From the NCBI GenBank assembly GCA_016271365.2, contig CM028130.1, positions 472,225,501-472,289,500 of the forward strand: a stretch of DNA of 64,000 nucleotides, read 5' to 3'. The first letter of the stretch is position 1. Every line of letters begins with the position of its first letter. Under the pieces are notes generated by a model, which had not been told where the DNA came from, searched no databases, and saw nothing but the letters and a program-made list of their open reading frames with translations. Position numbers and translations under genes: made by a program. This document shows, piece after piece, positions 53,469 through 64,000 of this stretch. The DNA is from Neoceratodus forsteri. Taxonomy: Eukaryota > Chordata > Ceratodontiformes > Ceratodontidae.

Positions 53469-54973
53469 AACTGGAGGTCTGCAACAAAAGAGAGGGAGTT
53501 GGTGATTGTCTGGGGCTACAAAAGAGATCTACCTCTGGAGTGCCCCACCTTGAAAAAATCACTTTCAACCATGAGGGTCCATTTGTAATGGCCCTGAGAG
53601 ATCCTGCTCAGTGCACCTGCTAGCACATTGTCCTTCCCTGGAAGGTGAACTGCTACCAAAGATGTTTGCAGGGAATAAGCCAGTGACCACAACTTCTTGG
53701 CTTCTGTGCACAAGGCCATGGACCGAGTGCCTCTCTGCTTGGTGATGTACCACACGGTGGTGGTGTTGTCTGTTCTGACCTGAACCACCTTGTTCTGTAC
53801 TGACTGAGAGAAAGCTTTTAGGGCCATAAAAACTGCCCTGAGCTCTAGGAGATCGATATGGAGAAGGGATTCTTGGGGGGACCACAGCCCCTGGGCAGTG
53901 AGGGCCCCCAGATGGGCTCCCCAGCCCAGAAGATAATCGTCAGTGGTAAGGACCACTGAACAAGGCTGAGTAACAAAAGGAACACCTTGTCTTAAATTGT
54001 CCTGATCCTGCCACCATTGGACGGCTTGGATCAAGGTCAGAGTCACTGGGATCAGTTTGGTAAGGGAATCCTTCCTCTGAGACCAAAAAGTTCTCAGGTG
54101 GAACTGAATATCCCTCATCTGGAATCTTACACCTTGGACCACTGCTGCTGAAGCTGCAATGTGGCACAAGAGCTGGAGGAAATGCCTTGCTGGTCGAGAT
54201 ACCCGAAGGCTGAAAGAAGAGGCTAGTTCCATAAGAACCCTTTCCCTTTCTAGAGGAAGAATGCTCTTGCTCTGAGTGTGTCCAGTTCTGCCCCTATAAA
54301 GGTAAGAAGCTGGACTGCTTCGAGAACTGACTTGGGAAGGCTGAGAAGAAATCCTAGAGAAGTGAGCACTTGCTGGGTCACTTGCAGTTGAGACTTGACT
54401 TGGTCTGGAGACTGGCCCACTATTAGTCAATCATCCAGATATGGAAAAATGGAAATCTTTTGCCTTCTTAGAAAGGAAAATACTATTGCCAGGCACTTTG
54501 TAAAAACCCTTGGGGCTGAGGTTAGGCCAAAGGACATTATTCTGAACTAATAGTGGCCTGAGGGCAACTCGAACCTGAGGTACTTTCTGTGGGAGCACCT
54601 GATGGGAATGTGAAGGTAGGCATCTTTGAGGTCCAGGGAGGCTAGCCAGTCCCCTGGCCTTAGAGACGGAAGGATTATTCCCAGAGTTACCATCTTGAAC
54701 TTTGGTTTTAAAAGATGTTTGTTTAGATATCAGGTCTAGGATGGGTCACCACTCCCCTGTCTTTTTTGGGGTCAGGAAGTACCCGGAGTACAGTCCTTTG
54801 CCCCAGTGTAGGGTAGGTACTCTCTCTATGGCTCTTAAGGCTAGAAGAGAAGAAACCTCTGCCTCTAGGGCAAGGGCTTCTGAGAGATTTGCAGGTGGAA
54901 AAGATCGGCTCTCATCTTTGGAAATTTTCTGAAGCTGAGAACCAGTCCCTTGCTTACTACTTCCAGGACCCAC
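53469..54973 (-). pseudogene. DIRS reverse transcriptase / RNase H
   Basis: The RT lead-in is at 54973 (ALEAEVSSLLALRAIERVPT; GYFLTPKKTGEW then a stop). LDLKDAYLHIPIRCSHRKYL lies near 54630, SAPRVFTKCLAIV near 54500, and the catalytic box FPYLDD at 54430-54447, followed by TGA (54427-54429) where the split copy has Trp. RNase H lies in the 304-codon frame 54430-53516: LTTDDYLLGWGAHLG, LLELRAVFMALKAF, VVQVRTDNTTTVWYITKQRG. Then HLPGKDNVLAGALSRI leads to the linker before the recombinase. No methylase-like domain was recognised. Confidence 0.88.
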
Positions 54974-55060
54974 TTGTCTGATGTAATAGACATCCAGTCC
55001 TGGACAAAGTAAGCCAGACTGCCCCCTACTGGAATAGGAGAGTCGACCCGGGCAGGCCCA

Positions 55061-56690
55061 TCAGGGTGTCTGCTTGGCAGGGGCTTTAGGCTGAGGAGTG
55101 GATGCAGCCCTGCTCATCCCCCTTCTGCCTCTTCCTCTGAAGAACACCCTCTGAGAAAAGGAAGAAGAGGCCTGTGCTTGGTAAAAAGGCCTTTGAAAAG
55201 GCCTGTCCCTGCCCCTAGACTGCTGCCTTTGAGGAGTTGCCAGCCTCTCCTTGGCCTGAGCACTCCTGTAAGTGGTCCTGTACTCATCCATTTTCTTCAT
55301 GTAATTTTCTGTCTGCTCCCCAAACAGAGAATTACCCAGTACAAGAAAATCCATGGCCTTAGCCTGGGTGTCCTGCAAGAGGCTAGTACACCTGAGCCAA
55401 GCCACCCTCCGAAGAGCCACAGATGTAGCCATGACTCTTGATGACACATCATTAGAGTCCACAGCAGCATGAAACTGAACCTTAGATGCCTCAATCCCAT
55501 CCGCAGCTACCGCCTGCAGCTCCTTCATTAGCTGGGAGGAGGCCTGTTTAGCCAGTGCCAGTACAGTATCCCACCTGGACTTCTGGTACCTGGCTGTATA
55601 GGCCTTGTAATTTGCCTGCCTGAGTCCCAAGGAAGATGCCATGTACTGTTTCTTTGCCATGGCATCAATCTTCCTGGAGTCCTTGTCTGGGGCCGGGGTG
55701 AAGCCAAGGGAATATTTGCCTTGTCACAGGCAGCAGCCTGCACTACCCCAACATGGCTGCATTGCTGATATAAGAACTTTGTGTCTGAGCCTGAAAGTGT
55801 ATACCTCTTGTCCATTCTTCTATCCACAGGAGGTATAGTGTTAGGAGACTTTAGGATATTTTGTGTGTTTTCCAAAAGATTTATGGAGGGGAATACAGTC
55901 TCCTGGACTCTGGGATGTCCATCATTTCTACATCATCAGGCTCCTCTTGATCTTCCACAGCCTCCTCCATAGGAAGCTGGAGGGTTTCAGCCACCGTTTT
56001 GTAGAACATAAAGTGAGAAGGGAACTCAGGAAAGCCTGGGAGGGAAAACACCTGCAGGTCTGTCTGGGGAGATGTCCAGTTCCACAGGCACATCCAGACC
56101 CTCACTTTCACCATCATCATCCTCAAATTACCCTTCCTCTTCAAATTCTGGTTCATAAAAAATCTTTGAGGGTATAATCTTGAACAGGGGGAACCAACCG
56201 AACTGAACCCCTGCCAGAAGGAGCCAGATCGGTAGGAACCGGACAGAGCGATTCCACAATCTGAATCGCTCTGGCTATCTCTTCAGCTGTCAGAACATGA
56301 ACCTCTGGATCCGAACCAGCCGATTTGTCTTTGCGTTTTCTTTTTGCCAGAACCAATCCCTCAGAATTGGCACTCCTTTTGCCCAAAGAAGTATCGCCCT
56401 GGTCAGATGGCACTCCTGCTGGTTCGGTCGGAACCAAACCAGGCTAGCCATCCGGGTCAGCGGACTTCTTGGCCTCCTTTTCCCTCAGTCTACCTAATCT
56501 CTTCTCAAGAGTAGATTTGGGAAAGTTTTTACATATTTGGCAGTCTGAATCGAGGTGGTCAAACCCCAGACAATAAACACAGGTGGTGTGGGGATCGGCC
56601 TTAGCAAAGACCTCCCCACACTCACTGCGGTGCTGAAACCCAGTGGGCACGGTTTTTTTCTTGGGTTTCTCAGACATGGCCAACCTAACC
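55061..56690 (-). pseudogene. DIRS gag
   Basis: The likely start is MSEKPKKKTVPTGFQHRSEC at about 56676. A Cys/His-rich segment follows (CGEVF..DPHTTCVYCLGFDH, LDSDCQIC), probably nucleic-acid binding, then KRLGRLREKEAKKSADP and a stop. Further pieces in other frames: LTAEEIARAIQIVESLCPVP (56.3 kb), FPEFPSHFMFYKTVAETLQL (near 56.0 kb) and a 199-codon C-terminal frame (55660-55061). That frame has VQFHAAVDSNDVSSRVMATS, GNSLFGEQTENYM and an Arg/Gly-rich end. At least three frameshifts or stops. Function is inferred from position and composition. Confidence 0.75.
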
Positions 56691-57078
56691 AACTTACCCT
56701 TTTTATGGTAACTGCCAGGCAAGACTCTCTTATCAGTTCCTAACCGTGTCACGGGTATTGGAAAAAAACACACTAAAACACACGTTTTTTTTAGAACCGA
56801 TAAGAACCGGTAACCACACACTAAGTAAAAACACAAAATGCAAGATTTCACTATCAAATGGCCGGTTCAGCCGAACCGAGCCGCACTTTTACAAGTTCTA
56901 CACAGAAAAACAGAACAATTCCTATCTAGTACTCACGGCACCACAGACAGAGACTGAACCGACTATGCGGATAGCTTTTTTGGTTTAAAAAAACGACGAA
57001 AACTGAAACTTTAACCGACTTTCGAACCGAGCTGAAGGAGAACTCTCCGGAGCAACCATTCAGTGAGGCGGAGTAAAA

Positions 57079-57230
57079 AATCTGATGGTCTGAGTTTGAA
57101 ACACTCCAGATGGAGACTTCAACCGAGCTCGTGCTCAGCATTCTATGCCCTGCATAGAAAGTTAATTCTTTGTTCTCCGGGGCAGTTCAATGGTAGGGAA
57201 TCACTGCAATATGTCGGAATACAGCAAGAC
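57079..57230 (-). repeat. DIRS right inverted terminal repeat
   Basis: Reverse complement of 51590-51727; landmarks are GTTTGAAACACTCCAG, GCTCAGCATTCTATGCCCTG and CACTGCAATATGTCGGAATA. Confidence 0.9.
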
Positions 57231-57246
57231 TTCATGTTGTTTGAAA

Positions 57247-57866
57247 GGGGGGTTGCATGATGCTGAGGGAGATTGGGCACCCTCGCACACAGCACAAATC
57301 GGGTGGGATATATGCCAAGAGGAGTGGGCTCCCATCGGCAAATTGAACTGGGCAGGAGGATTGAAGTTGATGGAGATTGCCCCCATCGGCAAAGAAAGAC
57401 TGTTGGGGCACATGATGCTGAGGGGATTGGGCACCCTCTGCACACAATTGAATGGGAGGTGGGGCATGCCGTGCTGGCGTATGGGAGTGGGCTCCCCCGT
57501 TGGCAAATGAAGTGGGTTGGGGCATGCCGACAGGGGGATTGGGCACCCCTGAAGCTGGCATTGTGCACGGCAGCACTCACTGTCACCATGTTTACTGGAA
57601 AACGTCTCCAGTAAAGGCACGTTGGGAGACATGTTATTGTGCCGCTGCATGAAAAGCTTTCCTCTCATTGTAGTGGCACTTTTGTTAGATCTGGTGGCCA
57701 CTTTATGTATGCCTGGTGTCAGCTCCTGCATGCTGGCTTATTGGGGAATGAGGGACGCACCTACTGATGCGTGCCCTGCATTTGCCCACAGTGACCACAC
57801 CTACAAATTTGCTGCTACTACAAGATGTTTGCTGGTGCTTAAGCAGGAGCCAGCATAAAAAGGGGT
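57247..57866 (+). repeat. Hairpin-rich complex repeat, copy D, right part
   Basis: Three GATTGGGCACCC modules (57270, 57429, 57538) alternate with GTGGGCTCCC.TCGGCAAA hairpin arms. The terminal part, GGAAAACGTCTCCAGTAAAG to GGAATGAGGGACGCACCTAC, then CATAAAAAGG at about 57857-57866, matches copy B in reverse. Confidence 0.8.
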
Positions 57867-58790
57867 TGCTGCTCCTCCTCCATCCAGTCACTTTATATAA
57901 TACTTCATTTTCAGACATATAAGGGGAAATAAAGGCAAACACAAGTCAAGCCTCAAATGTATTAGTTCTTTGACTCTCCACTTGCCAGCCAGGAGTCCCT
58001 TCCTCAACATCTGTTTTTTCTAATTAATTATGACAATACCCCTTTAATAATGTTTGTTATGCATAATATTTGTATATATTTTACATTTGCACATAAACAC
58101 CTAACACTTTATTGCTGCACATGGGCACTTTATTTACTAGCACTTTAAAAATGCTTTATTTAATCAGCCAGCAAATAAGTCTGGAAAGTTAGCCATCTCT
58201 GTGCTTTCTTTACTTAAAGCAAAGTTATGAGATGTCAAGTTGAGAGACGGAAGGTGGAATAGAAATACAGTTTGATGGAAAAAATCTAGAAGGACTAAAT
58301 AAGAACTGTCTTAGATGGTCAACCTACGTCAGTTATAGAAAAGAATAGGAAAGTTATTTAGGAGCACTGTTGCACAACAGGTTTATATAGGGAGAAGAAA
58401 AAGAGGATAAACAAGACATCCCTCCTCCTTGGCATCCGAACTGGTAGAACACAGTTCTACCACACTCAGTCAGTCCCCTGGGGGAGACTGACTGTCCACC
58501 AGGCCCCTCCCCTGGTTCTCCAATATCTTGGTGGGGTGAGTTTGTGGAGGGGTCTTGTCTTCCTCAATATGAATAGTACTGGGAAGGGGCTCAAAGTGTA
58601 ACATATTGTTATAGCTTAATCAGGTTGCAGACCTTCACTGATTTTGGGTCTGCTATTGTGCTTAGTCGCTGCTTCTGTTTTTGGTGCTGTGCACTCACCG
58701 ATATGTAAGTCGCGAAACAATTTTCACCTGTATGACATGGAACCACACACCGGAGGCTGGACTGCAAATGGGAGCATATAGCTTTAAAAC
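57867..58790. other. Unassigned, AT-rich spacer
   Basis: No coding frame or known repeat recognised, apart from two adjacent short hairpins at 58443-58494. Confidence 0.4.
58443..58494. repeat. Two adjacent short hairpins
   Basis: GGTAGAAC (58443-58450) pairs with GTTCTACC (58454-58461). CAGTCAGTC (58467-58475) pairs with GACTGACTG (58486-58494). Possibly part of an unrecognised foldback. Confidence 0.6.
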
Positions 58791-60465
58791 TTCAGAAGAG
58801 AAAGTTGACTTTGGGGAAGGTGCTGCCCATGAGGCCTACACATGACGTGGCACTCGTGGAATGGCCAGTAACTGATGCCGAATGTCCCTCCTCCTCAGTT
58901 CTGGCTGCAGGAGAGAAAAAACAGGGATAGAGAAGAAGGGAGAGATGGAGCAAGGGAGTCCAAGGGAGAGAAAAAGGAAAGGAAGCAAAAACTAAACCAT
59001 TAGCTGACTAGAGAGGAGAAAGTATTAGAGAAAGGGATCTGAAATAGGACGCTCAGGGTCAGAAATGACCAGAGTCTCTGCACACAGGCCTATGGTTAAA
59101 GAGCGGGCAGACAGGTAGAAGATATATAAACATGGAGTAACAGGATCCTTCCTGGTCATGAGAGGAGGTGAGAGAGTCTTGCAGTTCAGAAGAGGCTCAG
59201 TGAGGCAGAACGCTAAGAAGGAGATGTTAAAGGGACACTGTCAACCCCCTTAAGCCTCAACGTATCCCTTGTTTAAAAAACACATTTTATGACTACTAAC
59301 ATTTTGTAACAACTGCTGATGTAGCTAGTAGTTTGATTCTGACTCTTGTTTTCTTTCAAAAAGTGAAAAACAGACTGCCCACCATACTGGTGTTACCACA
59401 CCAAAACAGGTTTGTTTACATTCCTTGATCAGCTCCCCCTGCATCTTTCCTGGACTTGGGAACACCTCCAACACGGTCTAGCCACTCATGATGCAGTGGC
59501 AGTTTATGTGGCTACTGCCTCATGAGTGACTGCACTGTTTGGGGGTGCTTCTAATGTTTAGGAAGTATTCCAGAAGAATTGACTCATGAGTTGAAATAAA
59601 ACAGTTATTTATACATATACATTATCATGCATTTCAGTTCTACTAAACAAGAAAACAGGCAAAACAAACAGCAACATTAATGAATTTTCAAAAAGGCAAG
59701 GAACCATAAAAGGTGGGGTTTTAACTAGAAATAATATGATGCAAAACAGGTTGACAGTGCGCCTTTAAAGGAAAGGCCAGGAGATCACCCAAGATTAAAG
59801 AGGGCTTCAGAGAAAACTCACATAATCCTGTACTTGAGAGTATAGGCATAGAAACAGAGTGGAGTTCAGAGGGAGGGGAGACTTGCTCACCTAGACCGAG
59901 AAGGGACCCCACAAGGATAGAGGAGGGGACAGCTCCCAGAAGTGCTGAGGAAGGAAGTGACCAAGGAGGGCTAAGTGTGCACACCAGAGAGGTGCAGAAT
60001 CTTCAGCTATGTAGATCACTTCCCTGACTTAAAAGGAAAGGGAGACAAGAGGACCCAATGATCTGTCCAGCAAGAATTTCCATAGGGGAGATCTGTACAT
60101 GCTGAAGAAGAGGGAGGCCCCTCTGAAGAATTAACCTGGAAGGTACCTCCTAGAAGGAATCACAATCAGGAAGCAAGGCAGAGCTGTTTCCCATTATCCC
60201 CTTCCCCTGAGAGAGAAGATATGGAGTGGCAGGACCAATCACTTGCAGGACAGGGTATCCCCCAGAGGAGACTACCACTGTCCAAACCCTCCCAAAGGGG
60301 AGACAGGGAACAGGGAGAAGGCACTGCCCAGAGACCTGGTCATGAGGGGAAGACAGGCAGAAAGCTATGATGAATGATGAAGATATTGTGGAAGACCAAG
60401 AATTACGATGAGTATATCATTTTTATATCTTTCAAAGATCAATCTTCACCATTCATCACAGGTGG
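58791..60465 (-). mobile_element. DIRS family 2 fragment (end spacer and ICR)
   Basis: GGCCAGTAACTGATGCC near 58863 links it to 10279. The family 2 internal complementary region is at 60392-60460 (GGAAGACCAAGAATTACGAT, ATCTTTCAAAGATCAATCTT, then ACCATTCATC). The interior is purine-rich and non-coding. A Kolobok-like MITE is inserted at 59231-59764. Recombinase, RT and gag are absent: the fragment stops at the LINE at 60468. Confidence 0.65.
59231..59764. mobile_element. Kolobok-like MITE, 534 bp, TTAA target
   Basis: TTAA flanks both sides (59227-59230 and 59765-59768). The ends AGGGACACTGTCAACC and (reverse complement) AGGCGCACTGTCAACC match at 14 of 16 bases. TTAA duplications with AGGG.CACT-type ends are typical of Kolobok; piggyBac also uses TTAA but has different ends. 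No transposase frame. Confidence 0.85.
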
Positions 60466-60467
60466 GA

Positions 60468-61773
60468 GAGTAGATAAATAGTTTATTGTTGACAAAATGC
60501 CGTTACAGTACAGACAGAATATAAACATGACATACAAAATGTAAGCACACATAATAAATATTTACAGTAAAATAAATATATTATTAAATTAAAAAATCCA
60601 GACCCATAAGGGTCTGCCTATCATTAATACAAGTGTTTACAATTTCATAAATATTATAGCACTTTTATAGACCAGGCAGCAAGTTTTTTCTTCCTACATT
60701 GTGACGCCTTATGAGATACAGTGACAATTTCTCCAAACTAGAGGTTTCCTCTGAATTAAATAACAAATCTAAAATATATTGAGTGGGTAATACCATGGAG
60801 CTGATAACTTCTCCAATAAATTTTGTTCTTAAATCAGAATACCAGGAGCATTTGAATATTACATGATGCAAATCCTCAAGCTTTTTCATACCACAATTAC
60901 AAAGATCCAAAATTTGTAGGTCACTGGAAAATCTAGTCGTCAAAACATTACTTGGAAAGGACTCAAATCTATATCGTGTAATATTTTTTCTATTGTCAGG
61001 ATCATGTAGATTAGTTAAGTAAAATTTTAAACTATGTTCTTTTGTATTAACAAGCCATTTCGAAACCTTCAGATCATTAATTAAACACAAATCCTTTTCT
61101 TTGGCTGTAGTAAATATTACTTTTTTTATAACTTTAAGATAGGCCAAATTGACTATAATCCCTTTATCCAACCAATGCTTTAACTTTGTTAGCTTATAAT
61201 AATCCGAGCGTGATTCTGTCTGTAACAGCCAATTAGTTTTTTGCTCTTGGATCAGATCTTTTTTCTATTAACACATTTTTCAATAAGGCATGATTTGATA
61301 ATTGTAATTTTAGCCAAAAAGATAGACTACAAATATGGATCAATTATTTTATCAAAATTTGTCCCAACTGTAATCTAACTAGTGCATTAGAAGAGCTAGA
61401 TGGGAGCTCCAGAATTTGTTTGTAAGTCCTTTTTACAAATACATCTATTTCTCGTGAATCTGCAGCACCCCAAATTTCAGCAGAACATAATCCTTCAGGA
61501 ATTAACTTAGAATTTATTGCTTTAATCATTGGTGCAACCGTATGTCCTCCATATCTAACGTTAAACCTTTTTTAAACATGATGCTGTCTTATTCATTTTA
61601 TCCGCTTTAAGAGTAATATGCTTATTCCACTTCATATTTGACAAAAATGTAACTCCAAGATACGTGAATTCTGTAACAAAATCCAGCAAGTTCTGGTCAG
61701 AGCCGATATTGCTATGGAGAGCTTTTAGGAGTGGCAAGAGCGTTGAAAAGAATATGCTGTGCTTTCGCCACAC
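60468..61773 (-). mobile_element. LINE C-terminal fragment, clade uncertain
   Basis: The minus strand reads TEFTYLGVTFLSNMKWNKHI (near 61660), IKAINSKLIPEGLCSAEIWG (61526), SSSSNALVRLQLGQ, then a 168-codon frame (61171-60665) with CNCGMKKLEDLHHVIFKCSW, a Cys/His motif like those after the RT of several LINE clades. The 3' UTR runs to about 60468 and contains T-rich tracts. It does not look like CR1, L2 or the Tx1 copy above. It may belong to the I or Vingi group; this is a guess. Confidence 0.7.
60665..61171 (-). pseudogene. LINE ORF2 C-terminal frame with CNCG...HxxxxC motif
   Basis: 168 codons stay open. The Cys/His group CNCGMKKLEDLHHVIFKC resembles the terminal zinc-binding region of non-LTR RTs. 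RYRFESFPSNVLTTRFS and LPTQYILDLLFNSEE flank it. Upstream pieces (61529-61344, 61773-61561) are in shifted frames. Confidence 0.7.
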
Positions 61774-62044
61774 TGGAGTCAGCCGTAACTAGTACTGCAG
61801 CTATTACAGTACTGCGCATGCATGATACTCACACATGCGCAGTTTGCCCAGGAGTCAGCCATGCGCAACATGGTGGCAATGACATGACTACTTATGCACA
61901 ATACTCGTGCATGCACAGTTTTAGTCAGTGCCGCTATGTTGCCCATGGCAGTCGTCACTTTCACAGTTGTGGAAGGAGTAGTATTCCCCGGAAGCGGTGT
62001 GTTTATGCAGCCTGGAGGAAGAGGCCCGGCTACCCCGAGTGAAG
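61774..62044. repeat. Imperfect inverted repeats rich in GCATGC
   Basis: CTGCGCATGCATG at about 61811 faces CATGCGCAG at about 61831, and several ATGCGCA / TGCATGCAC motifs recur to 61920. Identity is low beyond these cores. Unknown element between two LINEs. Confidence 0.45.
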
Positions 62045-63968
62045 GTGGGGTGCCCAAGGTATGGAAACTAGCCAGAATCACGCCAGTATTCAAAAAAGGG
62101 GACAAAAGTCATAGCCAACTATAGACTAATAGCAATATTGTCTACACTTGATAAAGTCCTTGAGAAGCTCATCTCAGCACAGATCTCTGAACATCTCACA
62201 AAATACAACCTACTGCACCCAAACCAGCACGGTTTCCGAAAAGGTCATAGTACTCAAACTGCTCTTTTGCAGCTGACTAATGATATTCTTCATACAATGG
62301 ACCAGGGTCACCTAACTGGTGCAGTTTTTATTGACTTGACAAAAGCCTTCGATCTAGTCAACCACCCTCTTCTGCTTGCCAATCTCCACTCCCTGGGCTT
62401 CTCGCACAATGTTACAACTTGGTTCCATAGCTACCTATCAAACAGGCATCAAACCGTGAAATTCAATTCAGCCACCTCAGATAAAGCCCTCATCAATATT
62501 GGTGTACCGCAGGGCTCTATTCTCGGACCCCTGCTTTTCACAATATTTATTAACAACATTCCTCAGGTGGTGTCCTCCTGTTCATCGCTGCTTTATGCTG
62601 ATGACCTTGTCCTCTATACAAACTCAGATAATATCCACTCTATTAATCACAAGCTCTCTATGGGCCTGCAAAATAGTCAATCCTGGATCTCCAAAAACAA
62701 ACTTGTCATAAATATCGCAAAGACTAAGTCCATGCTCTTTGGTTCCTCTATTAAAATAAAACAGTAAGTAAATCCTTCCAGATCGCCTGGACGGACAGCT
62801 CCCCACTGGAGATGGTAACTTCTTTCAATTATCTAGGGGTCTTACTCGATGAGTCCCTCACCTTTGATGCCCACATTACCTCCACCTGTAAGGCTGTGAA
62901 TGCCAAACTGGGCTTAGCCTACAAAACAAGCTATATTCTTACCCCTACTGCTAGGACTGCCATTGCCAGAGGTATCCTTCTTCCATCACTTTCTTATGGA
63001 TCCATACTCTATACAAATACATCTAAAGCTAATCTTCATAGGTGGGATACCACTTACAACAATATATGCCGCTACACCTCTGCTTCCTCCAGGCTAAAAC
63101 ATCACTGCTTGCTGTACTATGATCTCAACTGGCTTTCTCCTACTGCTCAATGTCTCCTCTCTCTTGGGAACCTGATAGACAGTGTACTCCGATCAAAGAT
63201 GCCATCCTACCTAGCCTCCCTGCTTATCCCTCAGCCAATCTCCTATGGTCTCTGGTCTACAGAACTTTCCTTGTTTTGCATTCCAAGATGTAGGACTACC
63301 AAAGGGACATCAGGTTTCTCGCATATAGGCCCCTCCTACTGGAACTCGCTGCCCCTTGATGTTCGCCTTGCGCCTAATCATGCCATGTTTAAGAAATTGC
63401 ACCGCTCCCTCCTTACCACGGGTGATCAATGTACCTGTTTAACCCTCCTTAGGTCCAGATCGTAGTCTGCCTGACCGCCTTTGGTTACACCCTCTACAGT
63501 GCTCGATTACACCTCTCCCCTAGCCCCACTACTCCTATCTCATCCTTACCTTTCCTTCCTGCCCCTCCAATCTTATACCCTAGCACTCTCATTACATTGA
63601 CATAATGCGTCACTAATTTGACCTCTTCCTTGTGTACCTCTATATCCCCGTTATTAATATGTTAATCACGTGTGCACTTATCCACAATTGTTTAATTTAA
63701 ACCGTTTATGCCTTGTATCATTACTATGTCCTAAAGTTATCTCACCTTTTGCTTGCTTTGCATTGTATGGCCTCTGACTCCGTAAATGTCATCTCTCTAT
63801 GTTGTTCTTACCCCAGGTTTGCCTGAAATGTTTTATGCAGCTCATGACAATGTAATCTTTGTAATCTGTTATCTCCCTTTGTTGTTGACCTCCCGGGTCG
63901 TGCCTGAAAATAGTCACTTTCGTGTCTAGCGCACCTACCCGGTTATCAAAAAATAAATAAATAAATAC
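62045..63968 (+). mobile_element. L2-clade LINE, 5'-truncated
   Basis: Starts inside RT (KVWKLARITPVFKKGD) and runs to the 3' tail AATAAATAAATAAA at 63954-63967, with CCGGGTCGTGCCTGAAAATA near 63893. This tail is shared with 46915-47048 and resembles that of 28640-31992. The frame is open for long pieces, suggesting a fairly recent copy. Confidence 0.9.
62090..63465 (+). pseudogene. L2 ORF2 RT and C-terminus
   Basis: The 209-codon frame 62138-62767 has LHPNQHGFRKGHSTQTALLQ, FIDLTKAFDLVNHPLLLANL, GVPQGSILGPLLFTIFINN and the catalytic box YADDLVLYTNS (about 62595). A stop/frameshift at 62765-62810 leads to the 217-codon frame 62812-63465 with YLGVLLDESLTFDAHITSTC and SYWNSLPLDVRLAP. The catalytic residues are intact. 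Only the 5' truncation and the break near 62790 are needed to explain inactivity, the least damaged RT in this window. Confidence 0.9.
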
Positions 63969-64000
63969 CACTCCACCCATTTTGTACTCTGCCCCTGGAT

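Larger units (their letters stand above)
51534..57246 (-). mobile_element. Structurally complete DIRS retrotransposon, 5.7 kb, decayed genes
   Basis: The left end is AAGAAAAAATTACTCACCTT; the right end is CTTCATGTTGTTTGAAA. Inverted terminal repeats: 51590-51727 and 57079-57230. Internal complementary region: 51999-52100. Genes on the minus strand: gag (about 56690-55061), RT/RNase H (54973-53516), tyrosine recombinase (53468-52101). DIRS elements replicate through a circular intermediate made by joining the ends on the complementary region, then integrate by recombinase without target duplication. All of that architecture is visible. Stops in RT and recombinase and frameshifts in gag make it inactive. 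It is inserted in repeat copy D. Confidence 0.92.

Noticed and set aside
53469..53570. DNA methylase-like domain of some DIRS elements
   Set aside because: The segment between RNase H and recombinase is short and shows only the linker motif; no methylase motifs were found.
1..64000. LTR retrotransposons or endogenous retroviruses
   Set aside because: No paired long terminal repeats, primer-binding site, protease or integrase was seen. The only RT types are LINE and DIRS.
1..64000. CRISPR arrays or bacterial operons
   Set aside because: The tandem repeats have no spacers, and no prokaryotic genes are present; splice-like sites and SINEs show a eukaryotic genome.

Overview
This is a gene-poor, repeat-saturated stretch of a vertebrate nuclear genome. 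Almost everything that can be identified is a transposable element or its debris. The mixture is CR1, L2 and Tx1-type L1 LINEs, DIRS tyrosine-recombinase retrotransposons, tRNA-derived SINEs, hAT and Kolobok-like DNA transposons, and several foldback repeats. That mixture, with copies nested up to four deep, suits a large-genome amphibian or a lungfish. This is inference from element types; the sequence does not name the species.

The only host-gene signal is one 275-bp exon on the minus strand (8306-8580). It is fully open and bounded by good splice sites. It reads like the S2-S4 part of a CNG/HCN/plant-K+-type ion channel. No neighbouring exon was found, so most of the left part of the window is probably intron.

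Layout. 1-3.8 kb: a palindrome, a 2.3-kb C-rich minisatellite with a ~40-bp unit, and a ~400-bp tandem duplication. 3.8-8.1 kb: a near full-length decayed CR1. 8.3-8.6 kb: the exon. 8.75-10.7 kb: DIRS family 2 debris. 10.7-16.6 kb: two head-to-head copies of a hairpin-rich complex repeat, called copies A and B here, with a DIRS fragment between them. 17.8-22.3 kb: two convergent CR1 copies. 22.3-28.6 kb: SINEs, repeat copy C, a hAT MITE in a duplicated unit, and a foldback. 28.6-32 kb: an L2. 32-39.9 kb: a DIRS split by a CR1, which is itself split by a 3.0-kb hAT carrying SINEs; the CR1 also carries a 140-bp DIRS-end palindrome. 39.9-41.2 kb: L2 and SINE. 41.2-46.9 kb: a near full-length Tx1-type L1. 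46.9-50.8 kb: L2 pieces and DIRS deletion derivatives. 50.8-57.9 kb: repeat copy D, interrupted by a structurally complete DIRS with inverted terminal repeats and an internal complementary region. 58.8-60.5 kb: DIRS family 2 with a Kolobok-like MITE. 60.5-64 kb: a LINE of uncertain clade, then an L2.

No LINE or DIRS copy looks intact; all carry stops or frameshifts. The most informative part is the order of nesting, which gives relative ages supported by exact target-site duplications, and a hairpin-rich repeat family that matched no transposon class recognised here. No CRISPR, operon, tRNA or rRNA gene was seen.
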